DNA of 57,977 nucleotides, taken from Thermaerobacter marianensis. Its GTDB lineage: Bacteria; Bacillota; Sulfobacillia; DVGY01. The translations under genes and the position numbers were made by a program. The stretch lies in NCBI GenBank assembly GCA_020724425.1, contig DYGY01000012.1, positions 1 to 57,977 on the forward strand, in the 5' to 3' direction. Each line of letters opens with the position of its first letter. Position 1 is the stretch's first letter. The notes beneath the pieces were generated by a model. That model was not told the DNA's origin and did not search any database. It worked only from the letters and a program-made list of their open reading frames with translations. Shown here in pieces: positions 44,456 through 54,011 of this stretch.

Positions 44456-45295
44456 TTGATTAGGTCTGGGGAAGAGCCCGTCGTGTATGTAGTTTCTGAC
44501 TCGGTCGGTGAGACTGCTGAAGTTGTAGTACGTGCAGCTGCCAGTCAGTATAATTCCGGAAGTGTCAAGATCGAGCGTATCCCTTATGTGGATGACTCTG
44601 ATGCTATTGATGAAGTTATGGAGAGGGCCAAACGGACCAGTAGTTGTATAATTGTATATACCATTATTGTTCCTCAGTTGAGGCAATATTTAGATGAGAG
44701 AGCCAGGGAGTTGGGCATTATAACTGTTGACATTATGGGCCCGACTATGCAGGCTCTATCTTCTGTTTTTGATCAGGCACCAAAGCTTGAACCAGGTTTG
44801 GTTCATAAGCTTGATGAAGACTATTTCCGGAAGATAGAAGCGATTGAGTTTGCTGTTAAGTATGACGATGGTCGTGATTCCCGGGGATTGCTTCGTGCTG
44901 ATGTTGTCTTAATTGGTGTTTCTAGGGTTTCTAAAACCCCGGTTAGTATGTATTTGGCTCATCGGCGTTTCAAGGTGGCTAATGTTCCTCTTATTCCTGA
45001 AGTTCCACTACCTGAAGAACTTTTTAGATTAGATCCTTCTCGTCTTGTAGGCTTAACTGTAAGGGCAGATAAGCTTCATGAGATTCGAACAGAAAGACTA
45101 AAGGCTATGGGGTTGAGTGCTGGTTCCAATTACGCAGAATTAGAGCGGATCAGGGAAGAACTTTCTTATGCGCAAAGAATATTTCGCGAGTTGGGATGTC
45201 CTGTGTTGGATGTGAGTAACTCGGCAGTTGAAGAGACTGCTAGCAGAGTTATGGACATTCTCAAGAGAGGGGAGCATGATGGTAACAGAAGGTAA
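44456..45295 (+). CDS. ppsR: PPDK regulatory protein (ADP-dependent kinase/phosphorylase)
   Basis: Bifunctional regulator that phosphorylates and dephosphorylates pyruvate phosphate dikinase (DUF299). The 279-residue protein has VYVVSDSVGETAEVVVRAA at the start and the P-loop-like GVSRVSKTPVSMYLAH near residue 153. The start is TTG 44456 after GGAGGTG. It overlaps the ppdK start by about 20 bases, so target and regulator are co-translated. In related genomes ccpN often precedes it; here only a palindrome does. Confidence 0.94.
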   Translation: MIRSGEEPVVYVVSDSVGETAEVVVRAAASQYNSGSVKIERIPYVDDSDAIDEVMERAKRTSSCIIVYTIIVPQLRQYLDERARELGIITVDIMGPTMQALSSVFDQAPKLEPGLVHKLDEDYFRKIEAIEFAVKYDDGRDSRGLLRADVVLIGVSRVSKTPVSMYLAHRRFKVANVPLIPEVPLPEELFRLDPSRLVGLTVRADKLHEIRTERLKAMGLSAGSNYAELERIREELSYAQRIFRELGCPVLDVSNSAVEETASRVMDILKRGEHDGNRR

Positions 45296-47930
45296 GAAGT
45301 ATGTCTATGCATTTGCTGAGGGAAACGGGAAGATGAAGTCTATTTTAGGTGGTAAGGGTGCCGGGTTGGCCGAAATGACTCAAATTGGTTTGCCTGTACC
45401 TCCTGGTTTCACTATCTCTACAGAAGCATGTAATGACTACATTAGCCTTGATGGTCAGTTGCCACAAGGTCTTGAGTCTCAGGTAGAAGAGTATTTAAAG
45501 CGTTTAGAGGATGAGATTGGCAAGGAGTTTGGTGACCCTAATAACCCTTTACTGGTATCTGTACGTTCCGGAGCAGCGGTATCTATGCCGGGTATGATGG
45601 ATACCATTTTGAATTTAGGCTTAAATGATGAGACAGTTGAAGGTATGGTAACTTTAACTGGTGATAAAAGATTTGTATATGATTCATATCGTCGTTTTAT
45701 TCAGATGTTTTCTGATGTTGTTTTGGGGGTTGTACATTATAGATTTGAGGAGATTTTAGATAAGTATAAGAGGAGGCAGGGTGTTGAGTATGACAACCTG
45801 ATCTCTTCTGAGAATTTAGTTAAGGTTGTCAAGGAGTATAAGGATCTTGTGTTAGCAGCAACTGGTTCTGCTTTTCCAATGGATCCTAAGGAACAGTTGT
45901 TGTTAGCCATCAGGGCTGTATTTAATTCTTGGCAAAATGATCGGGCCATTGTCTATCGCCGGATTAACAAGATACCGGATGATTTGGGTACTGCCGTTAA
46001 TGTGCAGTCCATGGTTTTTGGGAATATGGGCAATGATAGTGGTACTGGTGTTGTCTTTACAAGGAATCCTTCAACTGGAGAGAAAAAACTCTACGGTGAG
46101 TATCTTTTGAATGCTCAGGGTGAGGATGTTGTCGCGGGTATCCGTACTCCTAATGATATCTTGGAGATGGGAAGGGAGCTGCCTATAGCCTATGAGCAGT
46201 TGGTTGGTCTGTGTAATAGGCTTGAAGACCACTATGGTGATATGCAGGATATAGAGTTCACCGTTGAGAGGAATCGCTTGTATATTCTTCAAACTAGAAA
46301 TGGGAAGCGGACAGCAAGAGCGAGTATCAAGATTGCTTATGATCTGGTGACTGAAGGTAAGCTTTCTAAAGGAGAGGCTTTGTTACGGATAGATCCAAAT
46401 CAGACCGGGCATCTATTGCATCGGAATATTGATCCAAATGCTTCGTTAGAGGTAGTTACAAAGGGTCTTCCTGCTTCACCTGGAGCTGCATCCGGTATTG
46501 TGGTTTTTTGTGCAGATAAGGCGGAAGAAATGGGTAATGATGGCCAGAAAGTTATACTTGTTCGTGCCGAAACAACCCCAGATGATATTCATGGTATGGT
46601 TGCAGCTGAGGGTATCCTGACGAGTCGTGGTGGCATGACAAGTCATGCTGCGGTGGTTGCTAGAGGTCTTGGCAAGCCATGTGTTGCCGGTGCTGACGGT
46701 GTAAAGGTAGATGAAGTTAAGGGTCTATGTGTCGTTGGTAATCACACTGTTAATGAGGGTGAAGTTATCTCTATTGATGGTGCTACCGGAAGTGTCTATC
46801 TTGGACCGGTTCCTCTAATTGATCCTGAGTTGAGTCATGAGTTTCAAGAGATTCTATGTTGGGCAGATCTGGAAAGGAACCTTGGAGTTTTAGCGAATGC
46901 TGATACTCCTGAGGATGCACAGAAGGCCAGAGATTTCGGTGCTGAAGGTATTGGTCTTTGTAGAACTGAGCATATGTTTTTCGCTCAGGATAGGCTTCCT
47001 GTTGTTCAGAGTATGATTCTTTCTGAAACAAAGTCTGAGCGGATGGAAGCTCTACAGCAGCTCTTGCCGATTCAACAGGGTGATTTTTATGAGATATTAA
47101 AGGTCATGGCTGGTTATCCAGTGACTATTCGTCTCTTAGATCCACCCTTACATGAGTTCTTACCTAACCCAACTGAACTCTCCTTGGAGATTCAAAAGAT
47201 TAAGCTGACTGGAAGAAACAAGGAAGAGCTTCATGACCTAGAAGAGTTACTAAGAAAGGTTAAGAACCTTGAGGAAGCTAACCCAATGTTAGGTCATCGA
47301 GGTTGCCGTTTGGGTATTACTTTCCCAGAGGTCTATGAGATGCAGGCAAGAGCCATCTGTCAGGCAGCAGCTAAGCTTGGGCAAGAAGGTGTGGATGTAT
47401 ATCCTGAGATTATGATACCTCTTGTTGGTCATTATAGAGAGTTAGAGATCATGAGAGAGTTAGTAGTTCAGATTGCAGAAAAAGTAGAGAAGGAAACCGG
47501 TGTTAAGTTGAAATACAAGGTGGGTACTATGATTGAGGTACCTAGAGCAGCTTTAACTGCTGATGAAGTGGCTGTTCATGCTGATTTCTTCTCCTTTGGC
47601 ACTAATGATCTAACCCAGACCACTTTTGGTTTTTCACGGGATGATGCTGAGGCCAAGTTTATTCATGAATACGTTCATCGTAAGATTCTACCTGAGAATC
47701 CTTTTGTTGAGCTTGATCAAGAAGGTGTTGGTCAGCTCTTAGAAATAGCGGTTAGGAAGGGTAGAACTGTTAAGCCTGAGTTAAAGGTTGGCATTTGTGG
47801 TGAACATGGCGGTGATCCTTCTTCTATTGACTTTTGTCATAGAACAAATCTAAATTATGTTAGTTGTTCACCTTTTAGGGTGCCGGTTGCCCGTCTAGCA
47901 GCTGCACAGGCAAAGCTAAGGAACGGGTAG
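45276..47930 (+). CDS. ppdK: Pyruvate, phosphate dikinase
   Basis: Interconverts pyruvate, ATP and Pi with PEP, AMP and PPi; in anaerobic Bacillota it works in glycolysis or gluconeogenesis. About 884 residues. The N-terminal ATP-grasp part has GGKGAGLAEMTQIGLPVPPGF, the swivelling domain has GGMTSHAAVVARGLGKPCV with the phospho-His near residue 457, and the PEP domain has GIGLCRTEHMFF, GHRGCRLGI and FSFGTNDLTQTTFG. ATG 45276 or 45279 follows GAGGGGAG. A strong terminator follows. Confidence 0.97.
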   Translation: MMVTEGKKYVYAFAEGNGKMKSILGGKGAGLAEMTQIGLPVPPGFTISTEACNDYISLDGQLPQGLESQVEEYLKRLEDEIGKEFGDPNNPLLVSVRSGAAVSMPGMMDTILNLGLNDETVEGMVTLTGDKRFVYDSYRRFIQMFSDVVLGVVHYRFEEILDKYKRRQGVEYDNLISSENLVKVVKEYKDLVLAATGSAFPMDPKEQLLLAIRAVFNSWQNDRAIVYRRINKIPDDLGTAVNVQSMVFGNMGNDSGTGVVFTRNPSTGEKKLYGEYLLNAQGEDVVAGIRTPNDILEMGRELPIAYEQLVGLCNRLEDHYGDMQDIEFTVERNRLYILQTRNGKRTARASIKIAYDLVTEGKLSKGEALLRIDPNQTGHLLHRNIDPNASLEVVTKGLPASPGAASGIVVFCADKAEEMGNDGQKVILVRAETTPDDIHGMVAAEGILTSRGGMTSHAAVVARGLGKPCVAGADGVKVDEVKGLCVVGNHTVNEGEVISIDGATGSVYLGPVPLIDPELSHEFQEILCWADLERNLGVLANADTPEDAQKARDFGAEGIGLCRTEHMFFAQDRLPVVQSMILSETKSERMEALQQLLPIQQGDFYEILKVMAGYPVTIRLLDPPLHEFLPNPTELSLEIQKIKLTGRNKEELHDLEELLRKVKNLEEANPMLGHRGCRLGITFPEVYEMQARAICQAAAKLGQEGVDVYPEIMIPLVGHYRELEIMRELVVQIAEKVEKETGVKLKYKVGTMIEVPRAALTADEVAVHADFFSFGTNDLTQTTFGFSRDDAEAKFIHEYVHRKILPENPFVELDQEGVGQLLEIAVRKGRTVKPELKVGICGEHGGDPSSIDFCHRTNLNYVSCSPFRVPVARLAAAQAKLRNG

Positions 47931-47944
47931 GTATTATATTTTAT

Positions 47945-47979
47945 ACCCCCGGGGCACTTGCTTGGTGACCGGGGGTTTT
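47945..47979 (+). terminator. Intrinsic terminator after ppdK
   Basis: CCCCCGG at 47946-47952 pairs with CCGGGGG at 47969-47975, followed by TTTT and more T. It closes the ppsR-ppdK unit. Confidence 0.85.
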
Positions 47980-48095
47980 CTATTTTGCAGGAGAATATGT
48001 TACGTTGGGCGAAATTCTTCCAAGAAGCATAAATTCTAGTTAGTATGGAAGGGAGAGAAGGTCGCACACTAAGAGTCTTTAGCGACCTGGTCCTT

Positions 48096-49955
48096 ATGAG
48101 GTTTAATGAAGGGGTTCTTGATGATATTCGTAGCAGGTTAGATATTGCGGATGTTATTTCTGACTATGTGCAACTAAAGAGCAGTGGCAAGAACCTTGTG
48201 GGTCTCTGTCCTTTTCATCAGGAAAAGACACCATCTTTTTCTGTATCCCAGGAGAAACAAATGTACTATTGTTTTGGTTGTGGTACGGGTGGGGATATGT
48301 TTCACTTTCTAATGGGTATAGAGAAGATTGAGTTCCCGGAAGCAGTTAACATTCTGGCTGAAAAAGCTGGTGTTGAGCTTAAGACTGAGAATGATAGGCA
48401 AAGCAGTATTAGAGATGGCCTGCTGGAGACTCTAGATTTAGCAGCAAGGTATTATGTTTATTCTCTTAAGAAGATGCCAAGAGAAAGCAGGATATGGCGA
48501 TATATTGCCGAAAGGAGAATATCTCCACAAATAGTAGAAAAGTTTGGTCTTGGTTTTGCTCCTGAACGCTGGGATGGTTTATATTTAGCTCTAAAGAAAA
48601 AGGGTACTTCTGAGGAGTTAATGGAGAAGGCTGGTTTAATAATTGCGAAGAACAAGGGATCAGGATACTATGATCGTTTTCGCAATCGTTTGATATTCCC
48701 GATTAGGGATGGTCAGGGTAGGGTAGTTGGTTTTGGAGGAAGAACAATTAATCCTGAGGACCAGCCAAAGTATTTGAATTCTCCAGAGACCGCTGTTTTT
48801 AATAAAGGAGATATCCTTTATGGTTTTAATACTGCTAAACAGACAATTAGAGAGTCCAAACAGGCTATTATCATGGAAGGATATATGGATGTAGTTACTG
48901 CACATCAGTATGGTTTCACAAATGCAGTTGCTTCTTTGGGAACAGCATTGAGTGAAAGGCAGGCTCAAAGACTTTCAAGGCTAGCTGACCGTATAGTGAT
49001 TGCTTATGATAGTGATACAGCGGGAACTAACGCTACTTTACGGGGGTTAGAGATTTTTCTTAATCTTAACCAAGAGGTGTATGTAGCTGATTTTCAGGGA
49101 GATAAGGACCCTGATGAATTTTTGAGAGAACAGGGAGAAAAAGCTTTTCAGGAAGTTTTGGATGGTGCCTTACCATTAGTTGATTATCGCTTTGCTTTAG
49201 CTAGGCGTTCACATAGAGAGGATACTACAGAAGGGAAGATAGCCATTGTAAGGGAAGTTATACCATTTATACAAAAGATCAGGGACCCAGTTAGGCAGGC
49301 AATCTATACAAAGCAAATTGCTGAAGAACTAAATATTGCTGAAGAGGCTATCCAAAGAGCAATAAATAGTGTAAGTGTGGAAAAGAAAGGACAAGGGTAT
49401 AAAAACAGGCAAAAAACAAATAATACTAGAGGCAATAAAGAACAAACATTCCCTGAAGGAAAATCGGGAAGAATAGCGAAACTAACTCCTGCACACTTAC
49501 GTGCAGAAAAGGATATGGTTGCTGCTCTGTTGCTTAGTCCTGATTTAATAGAGGATGTTAAAGAGTATATATGGCCAGAGGACCTTGAAACTCCGGTATA
49601 TCAACGCATTCTTAGTCTTATCTATGAAAGTGCTGCAAATAATATAAGTATAAGTGCAATACTTCATACCACTGGAGAAGAGGAAAGAAGCCATATAAGT
49701 AGAATGTTGATGGAACAGAAGAATTACCTAGATGACCATAAATACTTGCAGGGGTTAGTTAACACCCTGTTGAAACATAGATTACAAAACAGAGTAAATG
49801 AGATTATGGAGTCAATTAAAGCTTTTGAGAAGAACGGCACACCAGTTGCTGAAAATATATTATCTGAATATCAACACCTGAACCGCTTACTCAAACTTGC
49901 GGATCCCGAAGAACTCCGTAAATGGCATCAAAATCAGAGAACAGATGTTAGTTAG
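48096..49955 (+). CDS. dnaG: DNA primase
   Basis: Makes RNA primers at the replication fork. The protein of about 619 residues has the zinc domain GLCPFHQEKTPSFSVS with C..H..C..C (CFGCGTGGD), the TOPRIM core with EGYMDVVTAHQYGF and IAYDSDTAGTNA, and a C-terminal DnaB-binding part. ATG 48096 matches the family start (MRFNEGVLDDIRSRLDIADV), but has no good ribosome binding site; ATG 48045 would add 17 residues. A hairpin (GGTCGC at 48060-48065 with GCGACC at 48082-48087) lies just before it and could bring the upstream GGGAGAGAAGG near. dnaG-rpoD is the classic order. Confidence 0.94.
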   Translation: MRFNEGVLDDIRSRLDIADVISDYVQLKSSGKNLVGLCPFHQEKTPSFSVSQEKQMYYCFGCGTGGDMFHFLMGIEKIEFPEAVNILAEKAGVELKTENDRQSSIRDGLLETLDLAARYYVYSLKKMPRESRIWRYIAERRISPQIVEKFGLGFAPERWDGLYLALKKKGTSEELMEKAGLIIAKNKGSGYYDRFRNRLIFPIRDGQGRVVGFGGRTINPEDQPKYLNSPETAVFNKGDILYGFNTAKQTIRESKQAIIMEGYMDVVTAHQYGFTNAVASLGTALSERQAQRLSRLADRIVIAYDSDTAGTNATLRGLEIFLNLNQEVYVADFQGDKDPDEFLREQGEKAFQEVLDGALPLVDYRFALARRSHREDTTEGKIAIVREVIPFIQKIRDPVRQAIYTKQIAEELNIAEEAIQRAINSVSVEKKGQGYKNRQKTNNTRGNKEQTFPEGKSGRIAKLTPAHLRAEKDMVAALLLSPDLIEDVKEYIWPEDLETPVYQRILSLIYESAANNISISAILHTTGEEERSHISRMLMEQKNYLDDHKYLQGLVNTLLKHRLQNRVNEIMESIKAFEKNGTPVAENILSEYQHLNRLLKLADPEELRKWHQNQRTDVS

Positions 49956-49990
49956 AGTAGCTGGAGTCGCGGGGTAAGGGGGGGAAAGAC

Positions 49991-51118
49991 ATGAATCCTA
50001 TTGAGCAAGTACAGACAAAAGAATTTATGAATCTAGTTGAGATGGGTAAGAAGAGAGGCATGCTTACCTACAATGAGATTATGGATGCATTGCAGGAGAT
50101 AGAGTTAGATGCAGAGCAGATAGACGATATCTACCAGGCACTCAATGATATGGGGATTACTGTTATTGGCGCTAATGCTCAGGAAGCTTCTGATTTGATT
50201 GAGGAAGATGATGTGGATAAAGATGTGGTTATCGATGATGAAGAAGCTGAAGAGATAATTAAGGAAGATCTTTCATTACCTGAAGGGATAGCCATTGACG
50301 ATCCTGTTCGTATGTATCTAAAGGAAATTGGTAGAGTTCAGCTTCTGACTGCTGAGGAAGAGATTGAGCTTGCTAAGCGTATTGAAGCTGGAGATGAAGA
50401 AGCAAAGAGAAGGTTAGCCGAAGCTAATCTGAGATTAGTTGTTAGTATTGCTAAGAGATATGTGGGTAGAGGCATGTTGTTCCTAGATTTAATCCAGGAA
50501 GGTAATTTGGGCTTAATTAAAGCGGTAGAGAAATTTGACTATCGTAAGGGATTCAAGTTCAGCACTTATGCTACCTGGTGGATTCGTCAAGCCATTACTA
50601 GAGCAATTGCTGATCAAGCTAGGACGATTCGTATTCCGGTGCATATGGTTGAGACAATTAATAAGCTGATCAAGGTATCCCGTCAGCTTCTTCAAGAGTT
50701 AGGTAGAGAACCTACTCCAGAGGAAATTGCTAATGAGATGGGTATAGAGGAAGAAAAGGTTCGCGAGATCATGAAGATAGCGCAGGAGCCGGTTTCTTTG
50801 GAAACACCTATTGGCGAAGAAGAAGATAGCCATCTAGGTGATTTCATTGAAGACCAGGATGTATTGGCACCATCGGATGCCGCTTCATATATGCTCTTAA
50901 AGGAACAGTTGGAAGATGTGCTTGAGACTTTGACTGAAAGAGAACGTAAGGTATTAAGACTACGCTTCGGTCTTGATGATGGCAGGGCCCGAACACTAGA
51001 AGAAGTTGGTCAGGTGTTTGGTGTAACCCGAGAGAGAATCAGACAGATTGAAGCTAAGGCTCTACGGAAATTACGTCATCCAAGTAGGTCAAAGAAGTTA
51101 AAGGACTACCTTGAGTAG
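49991..51118 (+). CDS. rpoD: Primary sigma factor (RpoD/SigA)
   Basis: Housekeeping sigma factor. The 375-residue protein has a short acidic region 1.1-like part, [17 protein letters not shown] (1.2), [20 protein letters not shown] (2.3-2.4), region 3, and region 4 with [19 protein letters not shown] and closing [20 protein letters not shown] 49991 follows a purine-rich GGGGGGAAAG. Together with dnaG it forms the macromolecular synthesis operon; here rpsU is elsewhere (20644). Confidence 0.97.
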   Translation: MNPIEQVQTKEFMNLVEMGKKRGMLTYNEIMDALQEIELDAEQIDDIYQALNDMGITVIGANAQEASDLIEEDDVDKDVVIDDEEAEEIIKEDLSLPEGIAIDDPVRMYLKEIGRVQLLTAEEEIELAKRIEAGDEEAKRRLAEANLRLVVSIAKRYVGRGMLFLDLIQEGNLGLIKAVEKFDYRKGFKFSTYATWWIRQAITRAIADQARTIRIPVHMVETINKLIKVSRQLLQELGREPTPEEIANEMGIEEEKVREIMKIAQEPVSLETPIGEEEDSHLGDFIEDQDVLAPSDAASYMLLKEQLEDVLETLTERERKVLRLRFGLDDGRARTLEEVGQVFGVTRERIRQIEAKALRKLRHPSRSKKLKDYLE

Positions 51119-51125
51119 AGCTAGA

Positions 51126-51157
51126 GACCAGGTCAGATAAATGGCCTGGTTTCTTTA
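51126..51157 (+). terminator. Intrinsic terminator after rpoD
   Basis: GACCAGGTC at 51126-51134 pairs with GGCCTGGTT at 51143-51151 with two G-T pairs, followed by a T-rich TTTCTTT. Loop of eight. Confidence 0.75.
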
Positions 51158-51193
51158 CTTAAATGGACTTTTGAAGTTTATGGGGGTGAACAA

Positions 51194-51502
51194 ATGAGAA
51201 TTATTAAGATAATGGCCTTTCTGGTTTCGTTAGTAGTTCTTCTAAATTTATCCTACCTGGTTTTATCTTTGGGTGTGCTCTTTGGTACTGATTCATCAGT
51301 TGTGAGGTTGGTTTCTTGGAGGCATGTCTATTTAGTTGACGGACAAGACATAAATGGTTATGAAGCTTTTGAGGGTTATATGGAGAAGCAGGGCTGGTAT
51401 CAAAAAGAACGATTAGGAGGTATTTGGATTTTTGAAAAGGATAGTGATAAGATTAGTCTGATCAGTGGCACCAAGGGTCGGTACATCCTCTTTTACCCTT
51501 AA
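51194..51502 (+). CDS. Small single-pass membrane protein of unknown function
   Basis: A 102-residue protein with an N-terminal hydrophobic segment (residues about 5-30) and an outside domain with YEAFEGYMEKQGW and RLGGIWIFEK, likely beta-rich. I recognise no family. The start ATG 51194 has GGGGGTGA upstream. It lies alone between the rpoD terminator and the next secreted protein. It may be an anchored extracytoplasmic protein; a signal peptide is not excluded. Confidence 0.6.
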   Translation: MRIIKIMAFLVSLVVLLNLSYLVLSLGVLFGTDSSVVRLVSWRHVYLVDGQDINGYEAFEGYMEKQGWYQKERLGGIWIFEKDSDKISLISGTKGRYILFYP

Positions 51503-51638
51503 CACCTCTCTGACAGGTTGTTTGCATAATGAGGATAGCTCGTTGATGTTTTGCTCAAAGGTTTTTGACATTTCTCTTCTATACTAATAGACAAGAGATG
51601 CGGATGAGCATCCATTATAGAAAGAAGGGAGATACAGC

Positions 51639-52127
51639 ATGAAGAAACTAGCGAGAATTACCTTGATAGGTGCATTAGCAATTATGGTTATGGCCGGAGC
51701 AGCATTTGCTGCACCCCAGAATGAACAAATGGCAGAGCAGAAAAATCTTGGTACCAAATTAGGTGAAACATTAGGTAAAGGTTATGAAACCATTAGAGGA
51801 GCTATTGCCCAGCTTCTAGGCATTGAAGAGGAAGCTTTAGTAGCTGAAAGAGAAAGTGGTAGGTCATTAGTTGATATAGCAGGAGATTATGATGTAACTG
51901 AAGATCAGCTTGTCGCCGAAGCTTTAGGTGCGAGAACTGAAAGTCTTGAAGGCTTAGTCGCTGAAGGCAAGATTACTGAAGAACAAGCAGCCACAGCACT
52001 AGATCGTATGAGTGATCGCATTGCTGAAAAGATGAACAGAACAGATGTCCCAACACCAGGAGAAGGTCATGGTGAAAAGATGCAAAAATCTGAAGCCAAG
52101 AGCTTCCGCAACGGTGGTAATAAATAG
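51639..52127 (+). CDS. Secreted DUF2680-like protein with two helical repeats
   Basis: A 162-residue exported protein. The signal peptide ends AGAAFAAP near residue 25. The mature part has two short similar helical units: IAQLLGIEEEALVAERESGR, SLVDIAGDYDVTEDQLV, then LEGLVAEGKITEEQAATALDRM, as in DUF2680/YckD-type proteins. A basic, low-complexity tail follows. ATG 51639 has AAGGGAG upstream. A terminator follows. Its role is unknown, but the family is frequent in secreted proteins of Bacillota. Confidence 0.72.
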   Translation: MKKLARITLIGALAIMVMAGAAFAAPQNEQMAEQKNLGTKLGETLGKGYETIRGAIAQLLGIEEEALVAERESGRSLVDIAGDYDVTEDQLVAEALGARTESLEGLVAEGKITEEQAATALDRMSDRIAEKMNRTDVPTPGEGHGEKMQKSEAKSFRNGGNK

Positions 52128-52145
52128 AGCGTTGCCCCCAAAGAG

Positions 52146-52170
52146 AGCCGGGTCATACCCGGTTTTCTTA
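52146..52170 (+). terminator. Intrinsic terminator
   Basis: CCGGGT at 52148-52153 pairs with ACCCGG at 52157-52162, then TTTTCTT. It ends the DUF2680-like gene. Confidence 0.75.
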
Positions 52171-52185
52171 ATTTTAAAATGTTTC

Positions 52186-52214
52186 TTGACAGATATGTTG
52201 ACTCTTGTTATTAT
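52186..52214 (+). promoter_or_regulatory. Promoter of the cysE-cysK leader
   Basis: TTGACA at 52186-52191, 17 bases, TATTAT at 52209-52214. It lies directly upstream of the T-box-like leader. Confidence 0.65.
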
Positions 52215-52438
52215 ACCTTTCAAAGCGTTATCACGGTTGAGAGTAGGTTGGGGAGTTGCTAAAGAGAAGATCTATCATTGGCTGAGAGTAGGTCTGCATA
52301 TGAACCAGCTGAAGTGCGCAAGCGGATGCTGTCATCTTGTAGAGATGAACGGTTAACCCCGTTATCGGTTGTAGAGTTGGTTAAGTAGAGTGGGACCGTG
52401 TCTTATGGAGATGCCTCTAATGGAGGTGTCTTTTTTTT
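52215..52438 (+). ncRNA. T-box-like leader, probably cysteine-specific
   Basis: The sequence AGAGTGGGACCGTG at 52387-52400 matches the T-box consensus (AGGGTGGNACCGCG) at all but two informative positions. It is followed by a terminator: GATGCCTC at 52410-52417 pairs with GAGGTGTC at 52423-52430 and eight T. AGTA occurs twice upstream (within GAGAGTAGGT), and a GAAG-TGC stretch near 52314 is a candidate Cys specifier. Its location before cysE-cysK agrees. I could not fold stem I with confidence. It accounts for the gap between 52128 and 52491. Confidence 0.7.
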
Positions 52439-52491
52439 GTCTGCAACATATACTATGGAAGGGTTAGTGGGAAAATGAGGAGGAAACGTAG

Positions 52492-53007
52492 GTGCCTTTG
52501 CGTGATGATATTCAAGCGTATTTAGATAAAGATCCTGCTGCACGCTTTGCCTGGCAGGTAGTTTTGTTGTATCCAGGATTTCAGGCTCTATTGGTGCATC
52601 GTTTAGCTCATTGGTTGCATTTGAAAGGACTTTTCTTTCTACCTCACTTCTTGGCCTATCTAGTAAGGATTATAACTAGCATAGAGATTCATCCTGCAGC
52701 AAAAATTGGTAGGAGGTTAGTTATAGATCATGGTGTGGGTGTAGTTATCGGTGAGACTGCAACAGTTGGTAATGATGTTATCATGTATCAGGGAGTTGTT
52801 CTGGGGGGGACAGGTAAAGATAGGGGGAAAAGACATCCTGATATAGAGGATGGAGTCTTTTTATCAGCCGGGTGTAAGATTTTAGGACCAGTTAGGGTGG
52901 GAAAAAATGCAAAGGTTGGAGCTGGGGCAGTTGTGCTAAAGGATGTGCCTCCGGGTTGTACAGCTATTGGAGTACCGGCTCGAATACTAGACAGGGGAGA
53001 AAAATGA
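52492..53007 (+). CDS. cysE: Serine O-acetyltransferase
   Basis: Makes O-acetylserine from serine and acetyl-CoA for cysteine synthesis. The 171-residue protein is the short EpsC form with left-handed helix hexapeptides: IGRRLVIDHGVGVVIGETA, MYQGVVLGGTGKDRGKRHP with the catalytic region, and GAGAVVLKDVPPGCTAIGVP. The start is GTG 52492 after GAGGAGG. It overlaps cysK by four bases. Its mRNA is probably controlled by the T-box-like leader. Confidence 0.94.
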   Translation: MPLRDDIQAYLDKDPAARFAWQVVLLYPGFQALLVHRLAHWLHLKGLFFLPHFLAYLVRIITSIEIHPAAKIGRRLVIDHGVGVVIGETATVGNDVIMYQGVVLGGTGKDRGKRHPDIEDGVFLSAGCKILGPVRVGKNAKVGAGAVVLKDVPPGCTAIGVPARILDRGEK

Positions 53008-53918
53008 TGATATATAGCAATGCCGTAGAGTTAATTGGTAGGACACCGATAGTGCAGATAAACCGGGTAGTTAAGGGCATGGAGGTCTATGCTAAACTAG
53101 AGGGTTCAAATCCGGGTTCTAGTGTAAAGGATCGCATTGCCAAGGCGATGGTTGAAACTGCAGAGAGGGAAGGAATAATTAGGCCTGGTGATACTTTGAT
53201 AGAAGCTACTAGCGGTAACACAGGTATAGGTCTTGCTATGGTAGCTGCAGTTAAAGGGTATAACCTGATTTTGGTTATGCCTGAAAGCATGTCTGTGGAG
53301 AGAAGGAATGTTTTCCGTTGGTTTGGAGCTGAACTAATATTGACTCCAGCTACTGGAGGGATGAGAGCAGCTCTAGCGAAAGCTACAGAACTCGCAAATG
53401 AACATGGATATTTTTTGACAAGACAGTTTGAAAATTTGGCTAACCCAGAGATTCATAGACTAACTACAGCGGAAGAGATCTTAGAGGATTTAGGGACAGA
53501 TATAGATTATCTGGTTGCCGGTGTTGGAACTGGTGGCACAATTACTGGTGTTGGTGAAATCTTAAAGCAAGAAATTCCAAACCTAAAGGTCGTGGCTGTT
53601 GAGCCTGAGGATTCAGCCGTGCTTTCAGGAAAGCAGCCTGGCAGTCATCGAATCCAGGGAATTGGAGCTGGTTTCATTCCCCCAGTACTAAACATGAATA
53701 TTATTGATCAGGTTATAACGGTTTCTAATGAGGATGCTTTCGCTATGTCAAAGAGGTTAACGGTTGAGGAAGGATTGTTTGTTGGTATCTCCTCTGGTGC
53801 TGCCATGGTGGGTGTGCAAAAATTAGCTAAGACTCTTGAAGATTCTAAAAAAATTCTAACTATTTTACCTGATACTGGCGAAAGATATTTAAGCATATTT
53901 TCACAATTACTTGAATAA
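53004..53918 (+). CDS. cysK: Cysteine synthase (O-acetylserine sulfhydrylase)
   Basis: PLP enzyme using O-acetylserine and sulfide. The 304-residue protein has GSSVKDRIAKAMVE with the PLP lysine near residue 42, ATSGNTGIGLAMVAA, and GVGTGGTITGVGEIL for phosphate binding. ATG 53004 or 53007 follows GGGGAG; it overlaps the cysE stop (ATGATGA), indicating coupled translation. CysE and CysK normally bind each other as a complex, which fits the pairing. Confidence 0.95.
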   Translation: MMIYSNAVELIGRTPIVQINRVVKGMEVYAKLEGSNPGSSVKDRIAKAMVETAEREGIIRPGDTLIEATSGNTGIGLAMVAAVKGYNLILVMPESMSVERRNVFRWFGAELILTPATGGMRAALAKATELANEHGYFLTRQFENLANPEIHRLTTAEEILEDLGTDIDYLVAGVGTGGTITGVGEILKQEIPNLKVVAVEPEDSAVLSGKQPGSHRIQGIGAGFIPPVLNMNIIDQVITVSNEDAFAMSKRLTVEEGLFVGISSGAAMVGVQKLAKTLEDSKKILTILPDTGERYLSIFSQLLE

Positions 53919-53969
53919 GTATAATATTTTAAGAAAAAAATGCCGGATACCCATAATATTTCAAGAATA

Positions 53970-53998
53970 TTGACTCGAATATGGAGATTTGATATACT
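53970..53998 (+). promoter_or_regulatory. Promoter of the tRNA-Asn gene
   Basis: TTGACT at 53970-53975, 17 bases, TATACT at 53993-53998. The tRNA begins 13 bases later. Confidence 0.75.
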
Positions 53999-54011
53999 CT
54001 TGATCAGATGT

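Noticed and set aside
51503-51638. Sigma-A promoter for the DUF2680-like gene
   Set aside because: A TTGACA is present at about 51566, but the TATACT that follows is only 10 bases away and no good -10 occurs at 17 bases, so the promoter type cannot be assigned.
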